35,126 nt of DNA from Ilumatobacter sp. (GTDB taxonomy: Bacteria > Actinomycetota > Acidimicrobiia > Acidimicrobiales > Ilumatobacteraceae): positions 1 to 35,126 of the forward strand of contig JABDKP010000129.1 of assembly GCA_013002175.1 (NCBI GenBank), in the 5' to 3' direction. The translations under genes and the position numbers were made by a program. Shown here piece after piece: positions 16,405 to 23,945 of the stretch (positions within the stretch are counted from its first letter, which is position 1; each line of letters opens with the position of its first letter). The notes under the pieces are model-generated. The model worked only from the letters and a program-made list of their open reading frames with translations, searched no databases and was not told where the DNA came from.

Positions 16405-18389
16405 CAGGTCGCCGCAGCCGCCGGAAGCTTGTCGATGCGGATCGAGGCCGCCTTGAACTCGGACGTGCCGGACTTCCTGTCCCACGCGTCGTTCGTCAAC
16501 TGGTTGATGTCGACGAGGTCGGGGAAGTGGAACGTGGTGAACGTCAACCCCGCCGGGATGTCGGGCTGGAACCGCACCGACATCTCGACGGTGCCGCGCG
16601 GCGACGACACCTTGACCCGCTCGCCGTCGACGATGCCGAGGGAGCGTGCGTCGGCGGGGTTGATGTCGAGCGCCTCGCCATAGCGGATCGGCGAGTCGTA
16701 CCCGCCCGACTGGACGCCGGTGTTGTACGAGTCGAGTGAGCGGCCGGTCGTGAGCCGCAACGGGAACTGCTCGGTCAGCGCTTCGGCCGGGCCGATGTGA
16801 TCGACGACCGAGAACGGTGCGGGGCCGCGGCCGCCGAGGTCGTCCTCCCACAGCCAGCCGTGGAGGAACGGGCTGCCGGGGTGGTCGAGGTCCGGGCACG
16901 GCCACTGCAGCCCGCCCTCGGCCTCGAGGCGCGCGTACGACATCCCGGCGTGCAGCGGTGACAGCGACCGCAACTCGTCCCACAGCTTCTCCGGAATCGG
17001 CGCGCCGCACTCGTCACCGCAGTCGCCGACGATGTCGACGCCCATCCGTCGCGCGAGTTCGGCGAGGATGTCGACGTCGTGCCGCGCCTCGCCCGGCGGT
17101 GCCACGGCGGGACGCGTGAGCTGGACCCGCCGCTCGCTGCTGGTGACCGTGCCGTCCGATTCGGCCCAGGCGACCGATGCCGGGAACACGACGTCGGCGA
17201 GCTCCGCGGTGCGGGTCATGAAGATGTCCTGCACGATCAACGTGTCCAGGCCGGCGAGGAGTTTCCGGGCGTGCTGGATGTCCGCCTCGGAGTCGGCCGG
17301 GTTCTCGCCCAGCACATAGGCCGCCGTCAGCTCGCCGCGCCCCATCGCCTCGAACATCAGCGTGAGGTGCAGACCTGGCGTCGGGTTCAGCGCCGTGCCG
17401 TACACCGCTTCGAACTTGCCGCGGTCGTCGTCGTCGTCGATGTCCTGGAAGCCGGGCAGCTTGTTGGGCAGCGCGCCCATGTCGCCGCCGCCCTGGACGT
17501 TGTTCTGCCCGCGCAGCGGAACCAGCCCGGACCCCCAGTGCCCGACGTGACCGGTGAGCAGTGCCAGGTTGCACAGCGCGAGCACGTTGTCGACGGCGTG
17601 GTGGTGCTCGGTGATGCCGAGCGTCCAGAGGATCTGCGCCTTGTCGGCGGCTGCGTACACGTGCGCCATCTCGCGGATCGCGTCAGCGGGTACCCCCGTG
17701 ATCTCAGCGGTCCGTTCCAGGGTGTAGGGCTCGACCGCGTCCTTGAACTCGTCGTAGCCGGTCGTCGAGTGGTCGATGAACGCCTGGTTGACGAGACCGG
17801 CGTGGATGATCTCGCGGGCGACGCCGTTCGCGAGCGCGACGTCGGTGCCGACATCGATCCCCAGCCAGACGTCGGCGAACTTCGACGACGACGTCCGCCG
17901 CGGGTCGACGCAGTACATCGTCGCCCCGTTGTCGAGGCCCTTCATCAGATGATGGAAGAAGATCGGATGCGCCTCGCGCGCGTTCGACCCCCACAGCAGC
18001 ACGACGTCGACTTCTTCGATCTCGCGATACGAGGCCGTGCCGCCTCCCGCCCCGAACACTGTCGCCAGACCGACGACGGAGGGAGCGTGTCAAGTTCGGT
18101 TGCACGAGTCGATGTTGTTCGACCCGATCACCGCGCGGGCGAACTTCTGGGCGAAGTAGTTGACCTCGTTCGTCGCCTTCGAGCAGGAGAACATCCCGAA
18201 CGCATCGGGAGCGTCGCCCGACGCGATCGCGTCCCTGGCTCGGCCCAGCCCCTCGGCGGCCCGGTCGAGGGCCTCGTCCCACGTCGCGGCGCGCAGTGCG
18301 CCGCCCTCACGGATGTACGGGGAGGTCAACCGCTCGAGCGCGCCGGCCGGACGCCCGTTCTTCCGTCGCTTCCCGTTCCCTCGTTGCAT
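16404..18389 (-). CDS. fdhA: Formate dehydrogenase catalytic subunit, selenocysteine-containing, lacking domain I
   Basis: Two open frames, 18389-18093 and 18089-16404, are in the same frame and separated only by TGA at 18092-18090. Around it the protein reads SCNRT-(UGA)-HAPSVVGL, the active-site motif of formate dehydrogenases where Sec or Cys binds molybdenum and the next His is catalytic. Reading UGA as Sec100 gives a continuous 661-residue chain. GSNAREAHP, VDPRRT, RGQNNVQGGGDMGALP and GENPADSEAD follow in the family order, ending in the molybdopterin-dinucleotide-binding domain. A SECIS-like hairpin follows the UGA. The usual N-terminal [4Fe-4S] domain is absent: the chain begins near RLTSPYIREGG. 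That domain is in the third gene of the operon. The ATG at 18389 is the most upstream start available. A nonsense mutation is the alternative, but the hairpin argues against it. Confidence 0.88.
18061..18092 (-). promoter_or_regulatory. UGA selenocysteine codon and bacterial SECIS hairpin
   Basis: Counting the U of UGA (18092) as 1, bases 16-21 GTCGTC pair with 27-32 GGCGAC (six pairs, one G-U), leaving the loop GGTCT at 22-26. As I recall the E. coli fdhF SECIS, it has the same GGUCU loop at the same positions, with the key G23 and U24 and a functional U17. All four features are matched here. The hairpin should recruit SelB to decode UGA 18092-18090. Confidence 0.8.
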
Positions 18390-18509
18390 CGCCCTCGTCC
18401 ACCCCTCGTCGTTCTCGCTTCTTCTCGACCGGTCGGTCGATTCGGCCCCGCGTCTCCAGATGTTAGGCCGCGGCCCATACGCCTGTACCGTCGTGCTGTC
18501 CTACATCAT

Positions 18510-18520
18510 GGAACAGTTCC
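18510..18520. promoter_or_regulatory. Operator-like palindrome GGAACAGTTCC
   Basis: A perfect 11-bp inverted repeat in the divergent region between the formate dehydrogenase operon and the L,D-transpeptidase gene. TGGAAnnnTTCC resembles IclR-family boxes, but no such regulator is in the window. It could serve either gene. Confidence 0.35.
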
Positions 18521-18557
18521 GCATCGCGGGACAAACAATCAGCACAGAGCGGGCCGA

Positions 18558-18563
18558 TAGGCT
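18558..18563 (+). promoter_or_regulatory. Probable -10 box of the L,D-transpeptidase gene (leaderless)
   Basis: TAGGCT lies 8 bases before the GTG at 18572, and no ribosome site is present. Confidence 0.4.
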
Positions 18564-18571
18564 CGACGCCC

Positions 18572-19606
18572 GTGAACGACGCCCGCCGACACCAGCGCGA
18601 GCCGGCGTGGAAGGCCAAGCCGGTCGCACAGCGTCGGCACGAGTTCGCACTGGCGCTCGCGGTCGTCGGCGTGCTCGCAGCAGCGACGATCGGTGCGGTC
18701 GTCACGTCACGCAGCTCCGGATCGACGTCACTCGCCGCCGCAGCACCGCCGACGACGCTCGCCGGCTTCGATGTCGACGTCGAGTTGACCGGATTGCCGG
18801 ATCTCGCGGTCGCCGACCCGTCGCAGAACGCCACCGAGCCGACGACACCGGTCGAGCAGGAGCGCACCGACGGCGGGTGCACGATCGGGGCGCTGTCGCT
18901 GCACCTCGGCGGATCCGGCGACGGGGTCGCGTGCCTGCAGCAGGCGTTGGCCGACCGAGGCCACTTCACCGAAGCCGTCGATGGTGACTTCGGCGGGTCG
19001 ACACTGCGCGCCGTGATGGACTACCAGACCGACGCGCAGCTGTTCGTCGATGGCGTGGTCGGGCGCGAGAGCGCGCTGGCGCTCGGCATCTGGCCCGACG
19101 AGGAGTCGCTGATCGTGCGGACCCCGCCGCCGGCGCCCGGCGCGAAGGATCTGTGGGGCGTCGAGCTGTCGCCGGTCGCGTCCGCGGGGACGGACGCTCC
19201 CCCGCTCCCACCGGACTCGGGGTCGGGTCGTCGCGTCGTGTACGACCGCGCCGGCCAGCGCGTCTGGGCGGTTCGCGAGGACGGGTTGATCCTGCGCTCC
19301 TGGCTCGTGTCGGGTTCCGCGTACAGCAACGAGACCCCCGGCACGCACGAGGTGTACAGCCGCTCGGACATGTCGACGGCCTGGAACGGTGAGGCGTATC
19401 TGCCGCAGATGGTGCGCTGGCTGAAGACCGACATCGGCGCGATCGGGTTCCACGCGATCCCGCTCCACGTCGACGATGGCTCGCCGTACCAGACCAGCGA
19501 CGAACTCGGCACCCGGCTGTCGGGCGGGTGCCAGCGGCAGCACAACCTCGACGCCGCGTTCCTGTGGGCGTTCGCCACGATCGGCACGCCCGTCGTCGTC
19601 ACCTGA
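18572..19606 (+). CDS. L,D-transpeptidase (YkuD) with peptidoglycan-binding domain
   Basis: This 344-residue protein has a cytoplasmic basic start, one membrane segment at about 24-44, a Ser/Thr/Ala-rich linker, a PG_binding_1-type domain (about 105-172) and a C-terminal YkuD domain (about 220-344). The YkuD active site shows H294 in GFHAIPLH and C320 in LSGGCQRQ. Most family members have S-H-G-C; here His is replaced by Gly, a variant seen in part of the family. It should form 3-3 cross-links in peptidoglycan outside the membrane, or attach proteins to it. The GTG start follows a -10-like box. It is divergent from the formate dehydrogenase operon with no functional link seen. Confidence 0.88.
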   Translation: MNDARRHQREPAWKAKPVAQRRHEFALALAVVGVLAAATIGAVVTSRSSGSTSLAAAAPPTTLAGFDVDVELTGLPDLAVADPSQNATEPTTPVEQERTDGGCTIGALSLHLGGSGDGVACLQQALADRGHFTEAVDGDFGGSTLRAVMDYQTDAQLFVDGVVGRESALALGIWPDEESLIVRTPPPAPGAKDLWGVELSPVASAGTDAPPLPPDSGSGRRVVYDRAGQRVWAVREDGLILRSWLVSGSAYSNETPGTHEVYSRSDMSTAWNGEAYLPQMVRWLKTDIGAIGFHAIPLHVDDGSPYQTSDELGTRLSGGCQRQHNLDAAFLWAFATIGTPVVVT

Positions 19607-19612
19607 CGCGTG

Positions 19613-19637
19613 ACATCTGGTGCCTGGCACCAGACGT
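19613..19637. repeat. Palindrome with GTGCCTGGCAC core between convergent genes (variant arms)
   Basis: Arms ACATCTGGTGCC and GGCACCAGACGT around a central T pair at 11 of 12 positions. It fills the 39-bp gap between the stops of the L,D-transpeptidase (19606) and the DUF2231 gene (19646), where a bidirectional terminator would lie. There is no T-run. Confidence 0.85.
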
Positions 19638-19645
19638 AACGGGCG

Positions 19646-20155
19646 CTACCCGCCGAAGATCTGGTCGGTGGTGCCGCCCCACACGACGTCGGTGCCCTCG
19701 TGTCCGGTGCGGATCAGCCAGATCGTGGCGAGGATCGCGAGCACCGAGGCCAGCGCGGCCAGGCCGTACGTGACCGCCGGGATCGGCTCGCCGGCCCGGC
19801 CGGCAGCTCCGGCGGTCGACGGCACGCGACGGCGCTGCATGTGTTCGTACCCGACGAGCGCCGCGTACGCGAGGAACCACAGCACCGTCAGCACGAAGGT
19901 GGTGTTGGCGAGATCGGAGTGTCGGTCGACGTCGACCGCGCCGTCGAACGCCGCCTCGAACGCCTCACCGGAGTCCTTCGCCAGATACAGCATGGCCACC
20001 ACCGAGAACAGTGCGGCGACCATCCACCAGCTCGCCCGCGCTCGCCATGCGGGACGAGCCGCCAGCACGACCGTGGCGAACGCGGCGATCGGCAGCAACA
20101 CGATCGGCGCATGGATGAGCAAGGAGTGCGCTGGAAGGCCGAACAACGTGTCCAT
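19646..20155 (-). CDS. DUF2231-like four-helix membrane protein
   Basis: This 169-residue protein opens LPAHSLLIHAPIVLLP, the histidine-containing first helix typical of DUF2231 proteins. Three more hydrophobic segments follow, with KDSGEAFEA after the second and a late helix ending IWLIRTGHEG. Conserved His residues at the helix ends suggest heme or metal binding, as proposed for relatives, but this is inference. The start ATG at 20155 has GAGGAG 4-7 bases upstream. A longer in-frame start exists 16 codons earlier, but it would put the hairpin at 20167-20184 inside the coding region and lacks a ribosome site. Confidence 0.78.
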   Translation of the reverse strand: MDTLFGLPAHSLLIHAPIVLLPIAAFATVVLAARPAWRARASWWMVAALFSVVAMLYLAKDSGEAFEAAFDGAVDVDRHSDLANTTFVLTVLWFLAYAALVGYEHMQRRRVPSTAGAAGRAGEPIPAVTYGLAALASVLAILATIWLIRTGHEGTDVVWGGTTDQIFGG

Positions 20156-20166
20156 CTCATCTCCTC

Positions 20167-20184
20167 GGACCGCGTTCGCGGTCC
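20167..20184. promoter_or_regulatory. Hairpin just upstream of the DUF2231 ribosome site
   Basis: GGACCGC and GCGGTCC, a perfect 7-bp stem with loop GTTC, directly before the Shine-Dalgarno GAGGAG. It may shape the 5' leader of the DUF2231 mRNA or end the transcript of the upstream LLM gene. Function not known. Confidence 0.35.
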
Positions 20185-20254
20185 CTGCGACAGGTCGGCG
20201 CATGGCGCGACGACGACTCGACTGTAACGCTTGCGGCGATCCGGTGTCGGCTGG

Positions 20255-21028
20255 TCAGTCACGAACCCGTTCGCCGAACGCACGCAGCGTCGCGAGGTCG
20301 ACGTCGCCGGAGATCGTCACCAGCCGGCGATCGACCCCGGCGAGGTCGGCCGCCGCACCGCCGGTCGGGTGGTCGAGATCGAGGTGGTCGTCGAGCACGC
20401 TGACTTCGAACTCACGGCCGACATCCGCGGCACCGATCTGTGCGAGGTGCTCGGCGAGCCGGCGTGTCCGCCTGACGTTGACGCCGTCCGCCATCTCGAT
20501 CGCCACCTCGATGGTCGGCCAGGCCGAACCACCGACGATCAGCTGCGGCATCGGTGCGCCGTCGACGACGCCGCCGACCGGCGCCCTGCCGTCGGGCTTC
20601 CACATCGCCCTGAGGTCCGCGATGTAACGACGCAGCATCGCCAGCCGCCCGTCCGAGTCCGCCAGCGGGGTGCCGATCATCTCGTGCTCGACGGCGAAGC
20701 GGGAGCCGGGCGCCGCGCCCGACCCGATCCCCAGCCGGACGCGACCGGGAGCAAGCGACTGCACCGAGTTGGCTGCCGAGGCGAGCTGCGCCGGGTGACG
20801 GTTCATCATGTTCGCGACGAGCAGGCCGACGTCGATCCGCTCGGTGGCTGCGGCGACCGCGCCGAGCATCACGAACGGGTCCCGCGACCATGGCGCATCG
20901 AGCACCGCACCGGAGAAGTGGTCGTTGACCCACAGCGCCCCGAAGCCCGACTCGTCCACGACCCGCGCGATCGCCAGCAGCTGACGGAGGTCGGAACCGA
21001 ACGCGTTGAAGACGACGTCGGTGCGCAC
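20255..21028 (-). CDS. LLM-class (probably F420-dependent) oxidoreductase
   Basis: This 257-residue protein has the luciferase-like monooxygenase fold pattern: an N-terminal strand, ALWVNDHF (32-39), DPFVMLGAVAAATERIDVG, and NRHPAQLASAANSVQSLAPGRVRLGIGSGA, the phosphate-binding part of the cofactor pocket. In actinobacteria this subfamily commonly uses coenzyme F420 rather than FMN, so a hydride-transfer reaction on an unknown substrate is likely. It is shorter than many members (about 300-350), mainly in the C-terminal half. The start is GTG at 21028 with TACGGT exactly 6 bases upstream, so the message is probably leaderless. It is divergent from the NAT gene. Confidence 0.87.
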   Translation of the reverse strand: MRTDVVFNAFGSDLRQLLAIARVVDESGFGALWVNDHFSGAVLDAPWSRDPFVMLGAVAAATERIDVGLLVANMMNRHPAQLASAANSVQSLAPGRVRLGIGSGAAPGSRFAVEHEMIGTPLADSDGRLAMLRRYIADLRAMWKPDGRAPVGGVVDGAPMPQLIVGGSAWPTIEVAIEMADGVNVRRTRRLAEHLAQIGAADVGREFEVSVLDDHLDLDHPTGGAAADLAGVDRRLVTISGDVDLATLRAFGERVRD

Positions 21029-21034
21029 GCCACC

Positions 21035-21040
21035 ACCGTA
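21035..21040 (-). promoter_or_regulatory. Probable -10 box of the LLM gene (leaderless)
   Basis: TACGGT on the minus strand, 6 bases before GTG 21028. It lies back to back with the NAT -10 at 21057-21062, so the two promoters must overlap in their -35 regions. Confidence 0.45.
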
Positions 21041-21056
21041 GGGCGACCGGTGTTCC

Positions 21057-21062
21057 TACACT
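21057..21062 (+). promoter_or_regulatory. Probable -10 box of the NAT gene (leaderless)
   Basis: TACACT, 6 bases (CACGCC), then GTG 21069; no ribosome site. Confidence 0.5.
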
Positions 21063-21068
21063 CACGCC

Positions 21069-21836
21069 GTGGAGGATGCGCACGTCGACGTCGAGCAGTA
21101 CCTCGAGTGGATCGGCTTCGCCGGCACGCCTGCGGTCGACCTCGCCACGCTGGAAGAACTGCAGCGTCGGCACATGACCGCGGTGCCGTTCGAGAATCTC
21201 TCGATCACCCAGGGCATCCATCTGACGACCGATGTTCAGTCGTCGCTCGACAAGATCGTCGGAGCGGGTCGGGGCGGATGGTGCTTCGAGCTGAACGGAG
21301 CGTTTGCGGCGTTGCTCGACGCGATCGGGTTCCGGGTCACGATGCTCGGCGCGGCCGTGCTCCTGGACGGCCCGAGCACCGTGCTCGAACATCTCACCCT
21401 CGAGGTGATGGTCGACGAGCCCCATCTCGTCGACGTCGGCTTCGGCGACGGCTTCATCCGGCCGATCGCGCTCAACCGGACCGGCCCGCAGGACGGTGGC
21501 AACGGGACGTACGAGCTGTTCGCGAGCCCGCAGGGGACGACGCTGACCAAGCACGTCGACGACGCCCCGGCCCCGCAGTACCGGTTCAAGCGGGTCGCCC
21601 ACACGCTCGATGAGTTCACGGCGGTGTCCGACTCGATGCAGGTCGACCCGGAACGCCACTGGCATCGCAAGCCGTTCGCGACGCGCCTGCTCGACGGCGG
21701 CCCCGACCGGGTGACGCTGACCCACGACACGTTGAAGGTCACCCGCAACGATCTCACCGAGGAACTGCCGGTGGCTGCCGAGGAGTGGGATGCGCAGCTG
21801 CATCGCTGGTTCGGATACCACTACCAGGTACGATGA
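21069..21836 (+). CDS. nat: Arylamine N-acetyltransferase
   Basis: This 255-residue protein carries the NAT catalytic triad in the normal order and spacing: C72 in RGGWCFELNGAF, H108 in LEHLTLEV and D122 in VDVGFGDG. The early PFENLS motif (40-45) is also typical. The enzyme transfers an acyl group, usually acetyl from acetyl-CoA, to arylamines or hydrazines; actinobacterial homologues may act in lipid or secondary metabolism. The GTG start is supported by TACACT six bases upstream. It shares a 40-bp divergent promoter region with the LLM oxidoreductase, so the two may be co-regulated. Confidence 0.93.
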   Translation: MEDAHVDVEQYLEWIGFAGTPAVDLATLEELQRRHMTAVPFENLSITQGIHLTTDVQSSLDKIVGAGRGGWCFELNGAFAALLDAIGFRVTMLGAAVLLDGPSTVLEHLTLEVMVDEPHLVDVGFGDGFIRPIALNRTGPQDGGNGTYELFASPQGTTLTKHVDDAPAPQYRFKRVAHTLDEFTAVSDSMQVDPERHWHRKPFATRLLDGGPDRVTLTHDTLKVTRNDLTEELPVAAEEWDAQLHRWFGYHYQVR

Positions 21837-21889
21837 GCGGTCTCGCCTGCTCGGCTCATGATCGGCTGCGAACGTGCCGATGACCGTGT

Positions 21890-22861
21890 GTGAGAACAGA
21901 GCGCACGCCCATCGCCGAATCAGCGCGGCTCGGGCACCTGTACGCGCTCGACCTGCTCGACGGGCCTGCGGACGAGCGGTTCGACCGGATCACGCGTGTG
22001 GCGAGTCGGGCGCTGCGGATCCCGATCGCCCTCGTCTCCCTCGTCGATGCCGATCGACAGTGGTTCTGTTCCACGCAGGGAATCGACGCCGCAGAGACAC
22101 CTCGGGGCGACGCGTTCTGTTCGCACGCGATTGCCGGCCAGGCGCCGATGATGGTCGTCGAGAACGCACTCGACGACCCGCGCTTCGCCGAGAACCCCCT
22201 GGTGCAGGGTGACCCACACATCCGTTTCTACGCGGGCGCGCCGATCGCATCGCCGGGCGGCCCGCTGATCGGCACGCTCTGCATCATCGACAGCGAACCG
22301 CGCAAGCTGCTGCGCGCTGATGCGCAGGTCCTGCGCGACCTCGCCGACCTCGTCGAACGCGAGGTGCTCTTCACGGGCCTCGCCCTGACCGATGCGCTGA
22401 CCGGGCTTGCGAACCGGCGTGCGTTCACGGCGGCGGCGGACCGACTGGTGCCGCTGGCCGCGCGTCGCTACGAACCGGTGTCGGTGCTGTGCTTCGACGT
22501 CGACGGCTTGAAATGCGTCAACGACGAATACGGCCACGACGTCGGTGACGAGTTGTTGCGGAGGGCAGCCCGCGCGATCAGCAGGTCCGTCCGCTCCTCC
22601 GACCTCATCGCCCGGGTCGGTGGCGACGAGTTCTATGCCGTGCTCTACGGCGCGAGCGAGAACGCGGCGAGCGAGGTCGTCGCCAAGATCTACGACGCCG
22701 TCGCAGCCGACAACGCTCGACGGCCGGCTGATCCGGCACTGTCGATCAGCATCGGCAGTGCCTGCGCCGCCACCGGCGAGTCGACCGAGAACGTCATCCG
22801 CCGGGCCGATGCCTCGATGTATCGGATGAAGCGCGAACTCGCACGCCGCCGCACCGCCTAG
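21890..22861 (+). CDS. GAF-GGDEF diguanylate cyclase
   Basis: This 323-residue soluble protein has a GAF domain (about 30-160; FCSHAI and GAPIASPGGPLIGTLCIID are typical of the subgroup seen in sensor kinases and cyclases) and a C-terminal GGDEF domain (about 165-320). The signature is an intact GGDEF (244-248). TDALTGLANRRAF opens the domain and FDVDGLKCVND holds the metal-binding Asp. RSSD at 235-238, five residues before the signature, fits the product-inhibition I-site. It should make cyclic di-GMP from GTP in response to an unknown small ligand of the GAF domain. The GTG start is the most upstream one available and has no clear ribosome site. The stop codon abuts a 29-bp palindrome. Confidence 0.92.
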   Translation: MRTERTPIAESARLGHLYALDLLDGPADERFDRITRVASRALRIPIALVSLVDADRQWFCSTQGIDAAETPRGDAFCSHAIAGQAPMMVVENALDDPRFAENPLVQGDPHIRFYAGAPIASPGGPLIGTLCIIDSEPRKLLRADAQVLRDLADLVEREVLFTGLALTDALTGLANRRAFTAAADRLVPLAARRYEPVSVLCFDVDGLKCVNDEYGHDVGDELLRRAARAISRSVRSSDLIARVGGDEFYAVLYGASENAASEVVAKIYDAVAADNARRPADPALSISIGSACAATGESTENVIRRADASMYRMKRELARRRTA

Positions 22862-22889
22862 TCAAAGTTGTGCCAGGCACAACTTTGAC
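22861..22889. repeat. 29-bp palindrome, copy 3
   Basis: Perfect arms GTCAAAGTTGTGCC around a central A, identical to copy 1. Its first base is the last base of the GGDEF gene stop codon. Confidence 0.92.
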
Positions 22890-22908
22890 TGGTGTGCCAG
22901 CATGCCCC

Positions 22909-23273
22909 ATGCCGGTCGATCTCGCGGAGACGGACGCGCTGTTGTTCGACCTCGGAGGTGTTGTCATCGACATCGACTTCACGCGGGCGTTCGACGTCTG
23001 GGCAGAACGCTCTCGGACCGATCCATCGGAGATCTCCTTCCGATTCTCGATGGACGAGGCCTACCGTCTGCACGAGATCGGCCAGATCGACTCCTCGAGG
23101 TACTTCGAATCACTCCGTGGGAGCTTGGCAATCGATCTCCCGGACCGCGACTTCCTCGACGGATGGCTCGCCATTCACATCACGTGGAGGGCGCGCGAGC
23201 TTGTGGCATGACTGCAGTGCTCGTGAACTCCATCGACGACGTCCGGTCGGCTCTCCACATCGACGATCGGTAG
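22909..23273 (+). pseudogene. HAD-superfamily hydrolase remnant with internal deletion
   Basis: The ATG at 22909 opens a HAD hydrolase: ALLFDLGGVVIDIDF is motif I with the nucleophile Asp, followed by a cap-like helical stretch up to FLDGW near 23166. The frame then ends at 23211 without motifs II-IV. In another frame just downstream, VEGARACGMTAVLVNSIDDVRSAL (to the TAG at 23273) is the typical end of the same family. The centre of the gene (roughly 90 residues, including the Thr/Ser, Lys and DD motifs) is thus missing and the two ends are joined out of frame. A catalytically dead relic is most likely. Palindrome copies 3 and 4 flank it on both sides. Confidence 0.72.
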
Positions 23274-23278
23274 ACACC

Positions 23279-23307
23279 GACAAAGTTGTGCCTGGCACAA
23301 CTTTGTC
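23279..23307. repeat. 29-bp palindrome, copy 4
   Basis: Perfect arms GACAAAGTTGTGCC around a central T. Compared with copies 1 and 3, the second base and its partner are both exchanged (T-A to A-T), keeping the pair. It lies 5 bases past the HAD remnant. Confidence 0.92.
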
Positions 23308-23333
23308 TCGATGCGTTCCGATCGGGATCGACC

Positions 23334-23339
23334 TATCGT
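23334..23339 (+). promoter_or_regulatory. Probable -10 box of the DUF427 gene (leaderless)
   Basis: TATCGT, 6 bases (CGCAAC), then ATG 23346; no ribosome site. Confidence 0.45.
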
Positions 23340-23345
23340 CGCAAC

Positions 23346-23894
23346 ATGGATCAGCTTCCGGGTTGGGTGCGGGCGGCACGTGACAAGTGGGTCAACACCG
23401 GCGCGCGTCGGCCGGCGTTCGCGGTCGAGCCGGGTCCCGGCGAGGAGTCGGTGTGGGACTACCCACGGCCGCCCGCCGTCGTGGCCGACGGTCGACGGGT
23501 CGAGGTTGTCGCCGACGACGGGCCGATCGCGGTCACCACTGGGGCGATCCGCGTGCTGGAGACGTCCCACCCCCCGTCGTTCTACGTGCCGGCCGACGAC
23601 GTCGTGCCGGGCCGTCTCGTCAGCGTGCCGGGTGCGTCGTCGCAGTGCGAGTGGAAGGGCCTGGCGGAGTACGTCGCGGTCGTCGGCACCTCGGCACCGA
23701 TCGGATGGCGGTACCCGGACCCGTTCCCGGAGTTCGCCGCCTACGCGGGCTGGGTCTCGTTCTACCCCGACCGGGTGACGTGCATCGTCGACGGCGAGGT
23801 CGTCCGTGCCCAGACCGGTGGCTTCTACGGCGGGTGGATCACCGACGAGATCGTCGGCCCGTTCAAGGGCGAGCCCGGCACCTCCGGCTGGTGA
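23346..23894 (+). CDS. DUF427 family protein
   Basis: This 182-residue soluble protein has the DUF427 pattern: VWDYPRPP and VEVVADDGPIAVTTGAIRVLETSHPPSFYVPADDV in the first half, then C-E-W-KG, WRYPDP, GWVSFYPD and the closing DEIVGPFKGEPGTSGW. The family is a small beta-rich fold of unknown biochemical role, common in actinobacteria. An in-frame start 20 codons earlier would lie within palindrome copy 4 and is rejected; the ATG at 23346 follows a good -10 box. It converges on the molybdopterin enzyme, with a strong hairpin between. Confidence 0.85.
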   Translation: MDQLPGWVRAARDKWVNTGARRPAFAVEPGPGEESVWDYPRPPAVVADGRRVEVVADDGPIAVTTGAIRVLETSHPPSFYVPADDVVPGRLVSVPGASSQCEWKGLAEYVAVVGTSAPIGWRYPDPFPEFAAYAGWVSFYPDRVTCIVDGEVVRAQTGGFYGGWITDEIVGPFKGEPGTSGW

Positions 23895-23905
23895 CGCGGA
23901 CGCGA

Positions 23906-23940
23906 CGGGTCGTCGCCGTGCCTGGCACGACGACGACCCG
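23906..23940. repeat. 35-bp palindrome with GTGCCTGGCAC core between convergent genes
   Basis: Arms of 17 bases around a central T (23923) pair at 16 positions. The core matches the 29-bp family, but the outer arms are GC-rich (CGGGTCGTCG and CGACGACCCG). It fills the 51-bp gap between the stops of the DUF427 gene and the molybdopterin gene, so it could stop transcription from both sides. Confidence 0.85.
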
Positions 23941-23945
23941 CACGA

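Noticed and set aside
18059-18092. Reading fdhA as two separate genes or a frameshifted pseudogene.
   Set aside because: Both parts are in one frame, the only interruption is UGA at the Sec/Cys active-site position, and a SECIS-like hairpin follows. No other damage is visible.
20167-20184. The GGACCGC/GCGGTCC hairpin as a member of the GTGCCWGGCAC repeat family.
   Set aside because: It lacks the core and has a 4-base loop, so it is treated as a separate leader hairpin.
23286-23345. Earlier start of the DUF427 protein inside palindrome copy 4.
   Set aside because: The extension would encode the repeat itself and lies upstream of the -10 box that fits ATG 23346.
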